From NCBI GenBank assembly GCA_035048485.1, contig CM068581.1, positions 61,064,393 through 61,128,392 of the forward strand: a stretch of 64,000 nt of DNA. Reading direction: 5' to 3'. The position numbers and the translations under genes are program-made. Shown piece by piece: positions 13,201 through 25,760 of the stretch. The DNA comes from Pteria penguin (taxonomy: Eukaryota; Mollusca; Bivalvia; Pterioida; Pteriidae). The notes beneath the pieces are model-generated. The model saw only the letters and a list, made by a program, of their open reading frames with translations, did no database searches and was not told the DNA's origin. The first letter of the stretch is position 1, and every line of letters starts with the position of its first letter.

Positions 13201-13667
13201 TTGAACATCAAAATTATCAACCACCTACTATATACCAATATTTATGATAAAAGTGATGATTTTGGATTTCCTATTGTTGATTTTCCTTACTTGGATGGCG
13301 ATGTCCCTCGACTCCCATCATACGGTATCTATATATCTCAATTATTTCGATTTGTCAGAGGCTGCACCGATGTTTTGCACTTTCATAAACGAAATTTACA
13401 AATTACTACTAAACTTTTAACTCAGAGTTACAGATATCACAAGCTAAGAAAATTTGGAAATATTTCTTTTCAACACAATGGAAAGTAAAATCCGCCGATA
13501 ACGTTATTTTATCATGTAATAAAATAGTCAAACGCCTTCTAAATAGACAATATGACATTGAGATCATCGAAAAGACTATAGGTCTTGTATTTGGCCCCTC
13601 TACAGTCTTATGCAGACTTTTACTTGAACGTTGCACGCTGACTAACAGGGCGGTGGGGACTATATGA

Positions 13668-14175
13668 CGGGCCTTGTCCAAACCTCTTTCAGAGGAGACA
13701 TGGTCCTGAACCTCGTCCCCTCTGACTGTTAGTCGGGACTCCTACAGATCTAGGGTCTTAGCTCGCTTTCAGACTGGCAGAGCACGGTTTATCATGTTAA
13801 TGTCGCATATATTTTTATATCATTATGTGTTTTACAATACCTTACGTGTTTATATTTTTATGACCTCTCAATATGCGATACCTGTTGACCCTTGTTCTTT
13901 ACATGGAGGATTATTTATAAATTTTTAAATATACGTCCTTTGATTGTTCTGCTGTTACGGTGAGTGGGAAGGTGGGCCCTTAACCCGGTTAGCCACACCA
14001 TTTGTTTGGCTATTGTCAAATTAAATGAGCGTCCTAAGTCGGTATCGTAATTGCACTACAATCAAATATTTTTGTAATGTGTTATATGTACTAGTACATT
14101 AATTATATTCATGTATTGTATAGCTCCATGGTGACTTCTGCCACATAACTGAGCCAGTAACTCCTCTTTTTTTCA
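13668..14175 (+). repeat. 3' noncoding tail of the Penelope-like element
   Basis: Contains CTGTTAGTCGGGACTC, TTAGCTCGCTTTCAGAC, AGTGGGAAGGTGGGCCC and TCCTAAGTCGGTATCG. The same ordered blocks recur at 24210-24630 (minus), 38276-38650 and 39222-39390, so this tail is dispersed independently of the ORF. Confidence 0.75.
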
Positions 14176-15640
14176 TATTTTGTGAAGATTTTACTAGTAA
14201 AAAAATTGCAGAGCTCGGGCAGATCATTTGACAGGTGTCACTTTATGGACTGTTTCCTGAGTGAATCTGCATACATCATTGGTAATAGAAGCATTCATAT
14301 CGACCATAGAGTGTTTCTTATATCTTTTTTTGTGAAAAATCATAATGCTAAGGTAAACACTAATGTACAAATATGGTGCTCATAAGTCACGTGACATACA
14401 TTTGATAAGGTAAGACGATACACCACGTTCTTGTCGACTCATATATATAAATATATATATATGATTTGTAAATTTTAAGTGTGAATGTCTAAAATATTAG
14501 TTCAATGTCTAGAAAATTAACCAGTTGAGAAATATAGATACCAAACGATGGGAGCCCTGGTACACCGCCATTCAAATAATGAAAGTTTACGATAGGAAAT
14601 TATCCAAAGTAGTCACATTTATCATATATCTAGGTATGAATATTGTTATCAATAATTCTAATGTCAAATCCAAAAAGATGTTTCTTTATCATAAATGTTG
14701 ACTTTATTCCGTTTAAGTTCAGGCAGATATATAATTTTCAAGCTCAGGTTATCTATTTCCGAACTGTCATCTAAATGCCGAGAGGTATCATTAAATATAT
14801 TGTAATGCAACACCAAGACCAAGTAAGGCGTACTTTTGATCAGCGTCACACCACAATGTAGTGACTTGATTTATGCTACCTAGATATAAGAACAGTGAAT
14901 GAATATGAATTAAATATAGGTTATTCTCACACAATAAAAGTACATAAATCAGTAGTGCGCTACTTTATCTTGGAACTTCAGGTGGTGCTGCATGAAGAGA
15001 GGTTTCAGAGAGTGAATGTCAGAGAAAGAGTGACAACTCCTACATATAATCAGCGGAGAAATTAATTAAGAGGTCACAGAATAATTCCGGGAGGAATTAT
15101 TTAAGCACTTTTTATAAGCACTAACATACAACCAATAATAATAGTAAAACTGTAGTAGATTGTTAAATGCACCAAGGACTGTGCTGAATGCGCTACCACC
15201 TGTATGGGTGGTGTCAACCTAACAGGGTTACGTATAGATCTAGTCATAAAGCTGTAAAAGCTATGATTCCTAGGAAGAAACTAAACAGAATATATCAATT
15301 ATAGTCAAATATCAGTATCACTTATAGTGTGAGTCACTAAATTAATTTTTGTGTAACACCGACTGGTGATGCAACCTTTATGGACTGTGGGTTAAACTCT
15401 TTAAAAGTTAGTAAAGTAAGAGAACTGTTGGTGTTCTTTCCATTCAGGTTTCTTCTCTGGCTACAAGAAGTGATCAGCTGGTAGATCTATTCAAAAGGGA
15501 CGGAAAATTTAGTAAATATTTAGTTGATACTCTTGACCTTATAGATCTTGTCATCACGGCAACGATGGCCAGAATAACGATTTGAACTCGCCGATGACGA
15601 GCGTATACATACGCGATGCACATGCGCGGGCGCTGGAATG
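14176..15640. other. Intergenic DNA, no gene recognised
   Basis: No coding exon or RNA gene recognised. A short (TA)-rich tract lies near 14440-14465. Confidence 0.45.
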
Positions 15641-15682
15641 GATGTGTTTGCGCTAAGAATCATGGGTAAATCATGTACCAGT

Positions 15683-15889
15683 ATGGCGGACAAGACGAAT
15701 GTTTACCCTTACACGGAAGCTGTCATTACTGAATTTACGATGAAATATCGCATAAACAGCAGAATGAAACAAACGAACAGCAGAAAGAAACAAACGAACG
15801 GTTATTACGTCATACCGCAATGCTGTGTATTTCTTATTTTCTCCTGTCAATCGTATAAATACGTTTTTTCAACCAAAAGTTGGATTTGA
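15683..15889 (+). CDS. Doubtful short ORF starting MADKTNVYPYTEAV
   Basis: An ATG in the context AGTATGGCGGAC, like YY1-type starts of housekeeping genes, opens a 68-codon frame. It follows a stretch unusually rich in CpG for this window (15590-15650, e.g. CACATGCGCGGGCGCTGG). The frame contains a near-exact 24-bp duplication (QTNSRxKQTN). No family, splice partner or downstream exon was recognised, so it may be a chance frame or a first exon. Confidence 0.15.
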   Translation: MADKTNVYPYTEAVITEFTMKYRINSRMKQTNSRKKQTNGYYVIPQCCVFLIFSCQSYKYVFSTKSWI

Positions 15890-16266
15890 CTGACGACAAT
15901 TCTTGATGTCGATGTGTTATGCGGCCAGGCAACATAAGTTGTGCATTCGTGTCTAGACATCACTACTTCCAAACGATAAAATGTAGGATTAAATCAATCA
16001 TAGGAGAATGCGATCTCAGTGCATAATGGCAATACATCCGTAGTTCCACCTTTCATTATACCAGGAGACTGGCACATTTTCTGGAGGCTGTGTGTTACAA
16101 TATCAATAATACCTCTGCATATTTTAATATCCTGCATAAAGACCCCTCATGATAATACAAAAATAAACTGCGATAGCTGGAACGGAATTGCAATCACCTG
16201 TTAATAAATTTTGGCATTACATTGTATAAAAATATTATCAATCAGTAAGGCGATGGCATTATATAC

Positions 16267-16690
16267 CTCGTGAACAACCTTGTATTTAAGGATCACCTCA
16301 ACGTCATATATTCACAGGAACTCGAGATAAAAGATACAACTGAGAGCACATCATCTGTTTCATACCTCGATATACTCCTATCAATTAGTCACAATGGTTC
16401 ATTAGTTACCTCTCTGTATGATAAACGTGACGATTTAAATATTATTATTACAAACTTCCCTTTTCTGAGTAGCAACATACCTTCATTTCACAACTTATAC
16501 AGTATGCAAGGGTATGCTCTAAATACAAAAATTTCGTCCTAAAAGCGATACTTCTTGCCACGAATCTACTTTCACAAGGGCATACTAAGAAACGTTTGAA
16601 ATTGTCACTGAGGAAGTTCTATGGTCGATATAGGTGCAATCTAGTGCAATTTCAGATTCCTCTTTCAATAAAGTTTACTGATTTTGGGAC
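16267..16690 (+). pseudogene. Penelope-like RT C-terminal fragment, second copy
   Basis: Reads YSQELEIKDTTESTSSVSYL, then LVTSLYDKRDDLNIIITNFP and FLSSNIPSFHNLYSMQGYAL, and frameshifts before HTKKRLKLSLRKFYGR-like sequence. Compared with the 7.3-kb copy, about 35 bp covering SPAYGVFF are missing. It starts further upstream than the 7.3-kb copy and belongs to the same family. Confidence 0.8.
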
Positions 16691-16751
16691 CGACCTAACC
16701 ACACAAAATAACCATCTTAACTTTTTAGCTATACTTGATTTGACATAATGC

Positions 16752-16842
<91 letters not shown>

Positions 16843-17035
16843 CATTTGTTCATTTGTGCATTTCCGATGCCGGAATTTCAGTTAAATAATATTGCATGCC
16901 TTGAATAGGAAAATTTAAACTCGTGTTCATAATGTGTTCATACATGTATATTTATATATTTACTTCCTCGACTTGAAAAGTTGTTGCAGTACTTTTGCAA
17001 CAGGTGTTGTATGCAACTGGGGGACGTTTACTCTT
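16691..17035 (+). repeat. Penelope-like 3' noncoding tail
   Basis: Homologous to 7559-7860: CTATACTTGATT, then the TA tract, GCATGCCTTGAATAGGAAAA, CAGGTGTTGTATGCAAC and CTCTTCCCGGGCACCT. It ends abruptly after the GGGCACC block. Confidence 0.7.
16753..16838. repeat. (TA)n microsatellite, about 43 units
   Basis: A nearly pure TA run within the retroelement tail, at the position where the 7.5-kb copy has only about eight units. Confidence 0.95.
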
Positions 17036-17191
17036 CCCGGGCACCTTAATAATTATTATTACACAAGGCCAAAATTGTTAAAATCCAATGAACCATATGT
17101 ACCATAAAAGAAAAATTAATTATCGGTATATACAAATGTACTCTATGGCAGTAGTATCACATTATTATGTGAGTAATTTTGGACAAGTTTG

Positions 17192-17250
17192 AAAGTTACT
17201 TTTTCTCAAACAAACAATATAACTCTTACAAATATTGGACTTGTAACGAA
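17192..17250 (+). pseudogene. Tiny Penelope-like RT fragment
   Basis: Encodes FSNKQYNSYKYWTCNE followed by a stop. This matches FSNKQYTSYKYWTCKE in the element at 12.9 kb. It is about 60 bp and directly abuts an inverted copy of the other family's tail. Confidence 0.65.
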
Positions 17251-17455
17251 TGAAAAACGAAGTACCGTGCAGAAGGGTAAACGATATCTCCTAGACCAGA
17301 GAATGAAAGGACAATATCATGTATAGTGTCATATTCAGACAAATGCGAACCCCAATAAAACCGAGGTGAGACCAGGTACCTGGGAGGAGTAAGCATTTTT
17401 TTCTTTTTCTTGACCCCTCCGCTCCCCCCGCTCAATTCTGCACCTGTCTAAGAGA
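17251..17455 (-). repeat. Penelope-like 3' noncoding tail, inverted copy
   Basis: Minus-strand copy of the block at 7785-7980 (GGAGCGGAGGGGT...CTTACTCCTCC...GGGGTTCGCATTTG...GACACTATAC). It lies tail-to-tail with the plus-strand copy ending at 17035. Confidence 0.75.
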
Positions 17456-18562
17456 TCTTATGCAAAAGCTTTCGGCCGTTCTGTCCGTCCATATATACTT
17501 CCGTAATTACGCAGCGCCTGATAACTTTCAATTGAATGTTGTTACAGTTACCAAAATTTAACAGTAAGTATATCCCTAAGCGTCACCATAGGACATTGAC
17601 AGCTATGCTGTATTTGCCGCTGGGGCATTCGTGGTTTGGAAACGCTGGTTGTTGAACTGAAAATTTTGCTAGTTCTTGAATTTATTTTAACAATGCACTA
17701 GTCCGTCAATAATAATATAAATGTGTCATATAGTTTCCTGTTTCCGTACAATTATTGATAAGAAATGTTTGTACTTGAAACAAAATAAAAAAAATACCTT
17801 TGTGAATCCAAACGCCAGAAGAGATGGTTTGGATCTTGAGACGGAATAATCCTACTCTTTCGGTAATTTTTACATACAAGGTTTTGAGGTTAATTTTGAG
17901 GATGGAACCTATATGCCTGGCGCATAATTATTTTCTTCTTTCACAATTCAGACACTGCATTGCTTTGTTCAACATATCTTGGAGTGTGGCAATAAGTAAT
18001 GAAAGGGATGAGGCAAAACTGTTAAAATACCCCCTTTCCAAAAAAAAAAAATAAAATAAATAATCTGGATGGTTCTCTGTTCATCGATCCAAAACAAAGG
18101 ATCACGGATGGTATGGATGATAGGAACTACTCTCCCATCCCCTTGCACGCACATCTCATGTAGTGAAATTCTTACCTGTATAAGAAACCGATCCTTTTCA
18201 TGGCTGAACAGTTATCACACTACACTTTAGATCGATAACCTTCTCCCTTTTTCATTCAAAATCGTTTCATTCGCCCCTAATGTACAAGTTCTGTAAGTCT
18301 CATACTTTACACATAACATTATGCACCTACTGTATAGGATCGTAAACAGAGTCTTGTAGATAAGTTTGATGATTTCGTCTTTAATCAATGTCATTTCCTG
18401 TTTGTATGTTACTTATTCGAACACTCCAAGGGGTGGGTTCGTTACAGGTACAACTGAATACATGGTACTATTTGTACATTATGTTACATGTCATACCTGG
18501 TTATATTACAATATCTAGATAACTAGTACATGTAATATTATTATTAATATTATCGTTTTAAA
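17456..18562. other. Intergenic DNA, no gene recognised
   Basis: No exon or RNA gene recognised. An A-run lies near 18040-18055. Confidence 0.45.
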
Positions 18563-18838
18563 TGATTGATTGATTGATTTTTGTTTTTCGTCACACCACG
18601 AATATTTCACGTATATGGTGACGGCATCTGCCTGATGCGGGGCATACAAATTTTGACATTTGCAACGGACCCACCCGAAGCAGTGAGGGATCTTTCACGT
18701 GCCATGCATACCACGACACGGGGCCTCGGTTTTTACTGTCTCATTCGAAAGACATGACACCGGCATGACCAGAGCGGGACTCGAACCCCGGCCTCCCGAT
18801 CAGGAGTCCGACGCGATACCACTAGGCCACGCCGGCTT
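18563..18838 (-). repeat. tRNA-derived SINE
   Basis: On the minus strand it has a tRNA-like head, GCCGGCGTGGCCTAGTGG, with A-box TGGCCTAGTGG (18829-18819) and B-box GGTTCGAGTCC (18787-18777). A core with CTTTCGAATGAGACAGTAAA and GGGTCCGTTGCAAATGTC follows, and the tail is made of ATCA/TTGA repeats (18563-18582). It is about 90% like the copy at 49226-49488. No clear target duplication was seen. Confidence 0.88.
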
Positions 18839-20457
18839 TGTTCGATCAATCATTAACTATTTACGTTACGCACGGTTGGGTGGTGGACTTTATGTGACAA
18901 AATGCATACATTACAGTGTCGTGTGAAGTATTGTTATAAGTAATTTTGTATTATTTACTTCAACAAATAACAATAAGCAAAAGAAATATATGAAGATAAT
19001 TACACGTACTTGTTTGAGTTGTCATGTTGCCTTTTTCGTGTATTAGATGAAATGTCACAATTGCATGAATCGTTTATTTTATTCTGTGGGCGAGAACTTC
19101 GTTCGAGCATTTGGGTCAGACGTTCATTTAATTTGCATAAAACATAGGGAGTGGCTTTGACCCAAGTTTATTTCGCTCCCGTTAAAGAAAATTCTAAACA
19201 CCTCGGCTTTATATGGTGAAAGGCCAGCTTTAAGTCAGTCACTTTGATATTAACACAGTTCATCCTATGGACACGTTGATAAAGAAAATTAAAACTTTAA
19301 AACCTCAGAATGCAGGCGAATTGCGATGATGGGACCATATTTAAGTGAACAAGAATTGATCATGCTCAAACAAAAATTATTGTTTCTCGTGATTAATGTT
19401 ATAAAACATTTTGGTGAGAAGCTGTTAGGCTCTCCAGCTTATGATTTCATTAGTAGTTTTAGTTTTAGTGACCTTAGTGAACAAGATGTATTGTCCGATA
19501 GATGATTTCCGAAGTTGAAATGTTAGGTACTGATAAAGTTGTAGTCGGATTGGAAAGCAAAACCTCGTATATGAATTGGCAATGTCAGTTTGCACCAACA
19601 ATTCGGTTTAGCTCTGACGTGGTAAAATTATTAGCTTCGAACATCACATGTAGATAATTCATAATGAGATCTATCGTATGACATTGACTTTACTAGTTTA
19701 ATGTGGCTTGTACATGCATTATCCAGGCTGAAATGTTGATAACCAATATTGAGAATATCACAAAAGCTAATTTTAACTTTCTTAAAGTCAGTTTAATAGT
19801 TTAATGTAGCATGTGTCATCTTGACATTTGTCTACATGTATTGGATTATTGTATTTTACTCCATACATGCACTTTGAAATATGGTAAACCCTTCGATACT
19901 TCTTCGATGTTTACTTTGGATATCGCCCTGACCTTCAACAGGTTATATTGTATCATTCTGAGATTTCATGAAGATGTTTCGAATTTCACAAGAGAGACAC
20001 TTATGATTCTTTATGTTAAAGTGTGACATCTTATCGCTCAACTTGAGCCTTACAACATGATCCCTATGTGCTCACCATGCAACACAACAACATAAAGAAT
20101 GAAATAAATAACGTCATGTTTTACACATCTTTATTTTTTAATCTGTGGTAAGCAACAACAGGTCAGTATGTGCCTCAAAATGAAATCTAATATCCATGAA
20201 TGCATTAATCATAGAATTAGCTATTACACTATATGTTTCTTTAAATGAGTTTTCTACCATCAATCACAGAAAAAGCATTTAGGTAATGGAGTTCCTTAAT
20301 TATTTTTGGCTTGGTTTATTTAACAGTTCAATAAAGTCATCTGATGCTAATTTATTGTTTACATCCCATGCAGATTCACAAATCTCTTCAAGAGTCTCTG
20401 AGTCATGGAGATCAAATGGATAGAACTATTTGTATTATTTTTGTATTTATTACTGTA

Positions 20458-20498
<41 letters not shown>

Positions 20499-22439
20499 AT
20501 GTCCTTGATGTCTGTGCGTGTCCTTGGTGATTTATGTCAGCTTTGTCAGATGTGTTCTGTTTTCTCTTTTATATACTGGTATTTTAGTAGATTAAAAAAG
20601 ATCAATCAATGTCATCAAAATTATCACCACAGACGTTGAATATCAAGAGATTTATTCTTATCAAGCATGAAAGTTATGAGGCACACAAATATTGAATTAT
20701 AGTCGCACCGTAGTTGCCCTTTTTCTGACATATAAATCTAGAATTCTTCCGTTAGAGTTCTTTTGATTTACTGGAAATTATCAAAGACAGAGTACTTACA
20801 GTAACCTCCTTGTTTCTTGGTCTTTGTGTTCTTGGTGTCAATTGAAAGGAAATGATAAGAGAATTCTGCATGTTATTATAAATTCTCCATCTCTAATATA
20901 TATAGTTGCATTATCTCAATTCAATTCAATTCAATCAAATTTGTTTGATTGAAATTTCGTTTATCTCATGGTCAAGCTCAGTCCCAAACTTTTTCATTTA
21001 ATGTCTTTACGATTTTACTTCAGTTAAGTCGAAGTCGGTTAAATCGAAACTCCGCTTATGTCAAAGGCATTTTGCAGTCCCGAAACTCTATTTTCTACGT
21101 ATTCTAAACTCGTTATCCGAAAGTGTCATTGTTTTTACAAAACAAATTAATTAACACGACTTTAAAGGTAGAGCAAATGCAAACAACCAATTATTTCCAG
21201 CGGGGTGTACAGTAATGGCTGATTGTTTGAACGTGAAGCCATTTCACCTTGATTGAGGATGATATGATAATTGGATTACAGCGGCACTCCTTATTTTAAT
21301 ATATGATTGTTTCATTAATAGAAACATATTCATTAGGACAGATTATAGGTCTGTTTCATTTTCGAAGCTATTAAATTATTAAATAAAATAAAAATAAAGA
21401 GCTGATAATACGGTTTTTTAAATTGTTCTACAATACGGAGTATCTACTACTAAAATCCGTCAAGGTTAGTATTTAGTTACCTACCAAATCCATTGTTCTC
21501 GATGTGGGCACTTTTATGTGGAAAGCTTAAGTCATAATCATATGACGTCATAACAATCACGAAGTGCCCGTGTATGTTGACGTTATATTAGTTTCGATAT
21601 TCTGTATTATAGGCTTAATGTAAAAGTGACGTATAGCATTTAAAATTTTGTCGGTAGAAGTATGCATCATAAAGACTAAAATATGAAAGATAAGCAAGTA
21701 AATCAATAATGCGGCAACAAAGTTGAAACATGCAATTTATTATCCTAAAGTGCATCGCTGGTATAAGTGTAATGGATGTCCAACTTGTACATTTTGAGGT
21801 ATAATCAATGAAAACAAGAATTCCAGTATTTGTGCACTCTGATCTTGACCTTTTATATATGACTTTGGTTCAAGGGTAGGGCAACAATTATGCTAAATAT
21901 AACCTGCATTTAACGTATAAGGAAGAAACTATGACACGAAAATTAATTCTTGTTTGTTTTTGTGTGCACTGTGGGCTGGACCTTGTAGATACAGATTTGC
22001 TTCAATGTTACGACACCCTTTGGGGCATAGACAACAATTGTATAAAATATTTTTGATTGATTGACAGACGGTCATACAGAAAAACAGGGTAGTTCTTATA
22101 TCTCTCCCCAACTTTGTTTGCCGGGGTATAATGACAGTAAATTGTTATAAATCGAAAGTCCCGTAAACTTCGACATAACGACTTTCACCTCTATATATAA
22201 GTTGTATAATGATATCAATTACTTCTCCCTTTGCAACTACATAGTCATAATGCATGTAGCCTACATTAATGAAATTACAGGTTATGATGCTGCAGACTTG
22301 GATTTCATTATATCAGCAAGTGAAAGAAGGTTGATGATTCCCAAAAATCCCCATCTATAGCATTAGATAACGGTTTTGAGTGATAATCAATTAAACACAT
22401 AAATTTACATGATTTTTTACATATCGCTATGAATATTTG
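18839..22439. other. Intergenic DNA, no gene recognised
   Basis: No exon, transposase or RNA gene recognised. It contains a GT microsatellite, an AATTC pentamer run near 20915-20937, and degenerate bivalve-type repeat pieces around 21830-22130 (GACAGACGGTCATAC, CCAACTTTGTTTGCCGGGG). Confidence 0.45.
20459..20492. repeat. (GT)n microsatellite
   Basis: About 17 uninterrupted GT units. Confidence 0.95.
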
Positions 22440-22605
22440 ATATATATCGTGTATAGTGTCATTCAGACAAATGCGAACCCCAACAAAATCGAGGAGAGAC
22501 CAGGTGCCCGAGAGGAGTAAGCGTCCCCTGGTGCATACAACACCCGTTGCAAAAGTCATTCAACAACCTTTCATGTCGAGAAGGTAAATACATAAATATA
22601 CAGGC
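22440..22605 (-). repeat. Penelope-like 3' noncoding tail, inverted copy
   Basis: Minus-strand match to the tail family: GCTTACTCCTCTCGGGCACC, GGGGTTCGCATTTGTCTGAA, GACACTATACACGATA and TTGCAACGGGTGTTGTATGC. No attached coding remnant. Confidence 0.72.
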
Positions 22606-24209
22606 ACAAACCACAAGCTGATGCCACTGAAAACTCAACTTCAAAGACACTGCATCTTCCTAGAGTGCTACCACCTTCTCAACGCAGCGAAAGCAATTTT
22701 TGCACACTCCACGTCTTCCTCGAGTTTCATCACCTTTTCAATGGAGCAAAAGCATTTTTGTACTTTCTGTGCCATTGCTATTTAATAGTTTTATAATGAA
22801 AGAAAAACCACAAATACACAATTGCCATCAAACATGTATGTGTTACAAGGCGTCATCAGGAAGGAGGAATTTCATTTTTAAACGCAGAGTCCACCTGAAA
22901 GATGTACCGTTCGAGGCTTCTTCTCGTTTTAGCGACAATGTACATAAACGGAAGCGGATCGAGATCTGATTTTAATCTGATTGTATGCCAACAGTTCAAA
23001 GACTCATCCATTTTAGTATAGTCATAATATCAGATATTCTATGTCACTAAATTTTTCATACTTGACTAATATATTTAAATGTGAAAAAAAATCTGCCGAG
23101 GAAACTCGGTGAATAATTTGTTTTCTTTATATTCGTTAAAATAATTACTTTTAAATCCAAATTAATAGTGTGTATAACATATTGATTAACATTGAAGCAT
23201 ATACATGTATTGTTCTGTAGAAACCCTCTACACCGCATATAAAATTACGAAAATACCAATTTAGGTTTAGTTTTGCCTCTGTATTGATGATAACAACATA
23301 TAACCTCTATATGATTTTCTTCGAGTCTGGGGGGTTTTTCCCTTAGAATTTCAAAATTAAGAATTAAGATCAAAGAGAAATGTGTAATCAATATCATAGT
23401 ATCAACAACGAAAACAGAGAGGTGTCCTATACTTATCACTATAGTATTAGTAATATTTTTCAGAGCAGCACGAAAGATAATCCACGATAATCTACCATTT
23501 ACATGATTTTTATTCTAATAATTATTTATTGACATTCACTGACATTTATTCTTTTAATTATTCAAAGAACACATAACAACACTCGTTACTAGAGAGGCAT
23601 AAAATTCAAAATTAATATTATATACCAAAACGTACTTACTATTATTATAAAATTAATGTGAAACATGCAATCAACTTTTATATCATAGCGGTAATTTATT
23701 GTTTGTCTTGAAACAAAACTTCAAATATATTTCTTTACACAACAACACTTGCAATACAATCTTTTCCATGTTTCCACATCTGCCTCTATTAGAACGTCAT
23801 ACTCAAATAATTGAACCTTTCTACCTTAGATATATTTGTAGCTTTTTAACATTAGCATTAGAGTGTTCATTCTTGAAATCTTTTACCATATTATCAAAAC
23901 TCTCCTCACGTAAATCATCATACAATGGTATTGATAGAAAAACATTTTAATCTTTATTCTTTAGAGTATTTGGACCAAACGATATCGTTTTTAGTCTATG
24001 TTGTATACAAATGATACAAAACTATATTCATTTATCTCTGAAAGAGAAAACAGAAGACGTCTGACAAAGCTGTATGACACAAATCACCAAGGATATGCAC
24101 ATAAAACATGATCGTAATAGAATATACACGGAAAACATTTAAAAAATATTCGATTGTGCTGCGGTTACGAAACCGACTTAAGACGATCAATGGAAGTAAC
24201 AAACGTCAT
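22606..24209. other. Intergenic DNA; one diverged 57-bp duplication
   Basis: At about 22645-22760 a unit reading roughly CACT-CATCTTCCT-GAGT..CACCTTCTCAA...GCAATTTTTG is repeated once with about 25% divergence. No gene was recognised in the remainder. Confidence 0.45.
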
Positions 24210-24630
24210 TCCATTGGTGTAGTTCACCGGTTTACGGGCTCCCACCTTCCCACTCATCGCAAATACAGCACAACCAAAGGACACACACTTGAAAATTTAT
24301 TAATAATCATGAAAATTTTATTGCACACGAAACGTTTATAGAATAACATTTTGCTATCAAAAATATGTAAGGGGACTTCAACTGATGACTGTCCGTCTGA
24401 AAGTGAGCTCAGATCCTTGATCAAAATGAGTCCCGACTAGAAGTAAGAGGGGACAAGGATCAGGACCTAGTCTCCTCTGAAAAGGTTTATACAAGGCCCT
24501 TCATAGAGTCCTTCCGTCCTGTTAGTCAGCGTGCAGCTCTCAAGCAAAAGTCTGCATTGAGTTGTAGAGGGACCAAATACAAGAACTATGGTCTTAGCGA
24601 TGATCTTGGGGTCATAAGTAAAATCTTAGA
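24210..24630 (-). pseudogene. Penelope-like C-terminus plus 3' tail, inverted
   Basis: On the minus strand the end of the ORF is legible as KIIAKTIVLVFGPSTTQCRL followed by LLESCTLTNRTEGLY, homologous to the C-terminus at 13.56-13.67 kb. After it come AGAGGAGACTAGGTCCTGA, TAGTCGGGACTCATTTTGA and GAGTGGGAAGGTGGGAGCCC. It is a 5'-truncated dead copy. Confidence 0.75.
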
Positions 24631-25760
24631 ATAAATTCAAGCTGCCACTCAAACAGAGTACTAAATATGTAGACATAAACTGTTACAGTTTTTTTGTATA
24701 CGGTTAGCACTACAAATATCAAACTAAAGAAGAATTCGTTGATTTATTGATTAGAACGTTACGTAATATGACGTAAAACTCCACATCATCATATGAATTA
24801 TACATTTACTATAAAACTTTTATTGAAAGGGAGTAACTATATAACCCATTCCTTTAAGTACATATAAAATCCTCACGTTCTTCATATGTTTTGTCCATGC
24901 TAAAATCACCACACCGCTAATCCAAGGTACATTAGTACCAGTATTAAATGTTACCTTAACAGAGACAAAAATACAACTGGAATCTGTTTTCACAAACATG
25001 CGTAAATCTTCCACCAATTCAATTTTACGCAAATGGCGTAAGTCTAGTTACATGTACATACATTCTTTATTATACGAAATGTGTGTTTCATCAAACCGCG
25101 TAGGTATGTACGTACGCAGGGATCAGATCAGCAACTTAACGTACTTAAACAAAGTTATCTTAATTGTAATGTAACTTTCGAACTAAATTGCATATGTAAA
25201 TTTATTTAACTGTATGCGCGCATGTATGTATATACACATGATATACGTGTCAGTAGTAACGTCATGGAATAAAAGCAAAGCAAATGCCATTCCTATACCA
25301 TGTTTTTCATTTATATGTTACATTTTGAAAAAAAAAACGCTCTTAGTGTCAACAGAAACTTTATCTTTTGCTTTGCAAATACTTCTATTAATTTTTCTTA
25401 TAGTTATAACTTATCCCTATGTTCAAAGTCCAAAAGATGTGAAGTACATGTACGTCTACTGCTAGTGTAAAGGTCATTTATTTTACAACATCCCAAGTAC
25501 ATTTTGCATGTATAGGTTTATTTGTTATTAGAGTTGAATTTGAAATGCATCAGATTCAAATTCATTTTTTCAAAAATTGTGTTTTCCGATGTCTCGGAGC
25601 AAACATAACCATCACGCCATGCAATGCAGCCCAAACATTTTAAGATATTTTTCTTTCTATAGTAGTAGCAGTATTAGTACTTAAAGGATTTACCATATAC
25701 GAAGACAATTCTATTTCAGGTATAAATATCTAACCTACTACATTAACTTTATAAACTTAC
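24631..25760. other. Sequence downstream of the GPCR exon; no further exon found
   Basis: It should be the first part of the GPCR intron. I looked on the minus strand for TM2-TM7 motifs (DRY/ERY, CWxP, NPxxY) and saw none. Confidence 0.4.

Larger units (their letters stand above)
10794..13667 (+). pseudogene. Naiad-like Penelope retroelement, N-terminal GIY-YIG then RT, decayed
   Basis: In order on the plus strand: a Cys/His-rich segment (CNVKKGLTCHHLSC), GIY-YIG pieces (GAQYVGETSQTLKQRFRNH; EAELYWIKQLQT), a very basic stretch (RRSYGRRRNRNIRKRNR), a linker, then RT (YVFVPADKAGNNIIVV; MHLLPKLHKSPYKSRLISN; QQIVGIPMGTNCAPLIANLF; IYDKSDDFGFPIVDFPYLDG). It ends IIEKTIGLVFGPST...LERCTLTNRAVGTI with a stop at 13665-13667. 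The copy is dead: there are several stops and frameshifts, and it jumps from DLIDKFNNT to PFLELNIKI near 13170-13200, losing the box that should carry Y-x-DD. An endonuclease upstream of the RT is the permuted order reported for Naiad-type elements. The clade call is an inference. Confidence 0.82.

Noticed and set aside
24820..25032. Candidate second exon of the GPCR
   Set aside because: The frame lacks hydrophobic segments and any conserved receptor motif.
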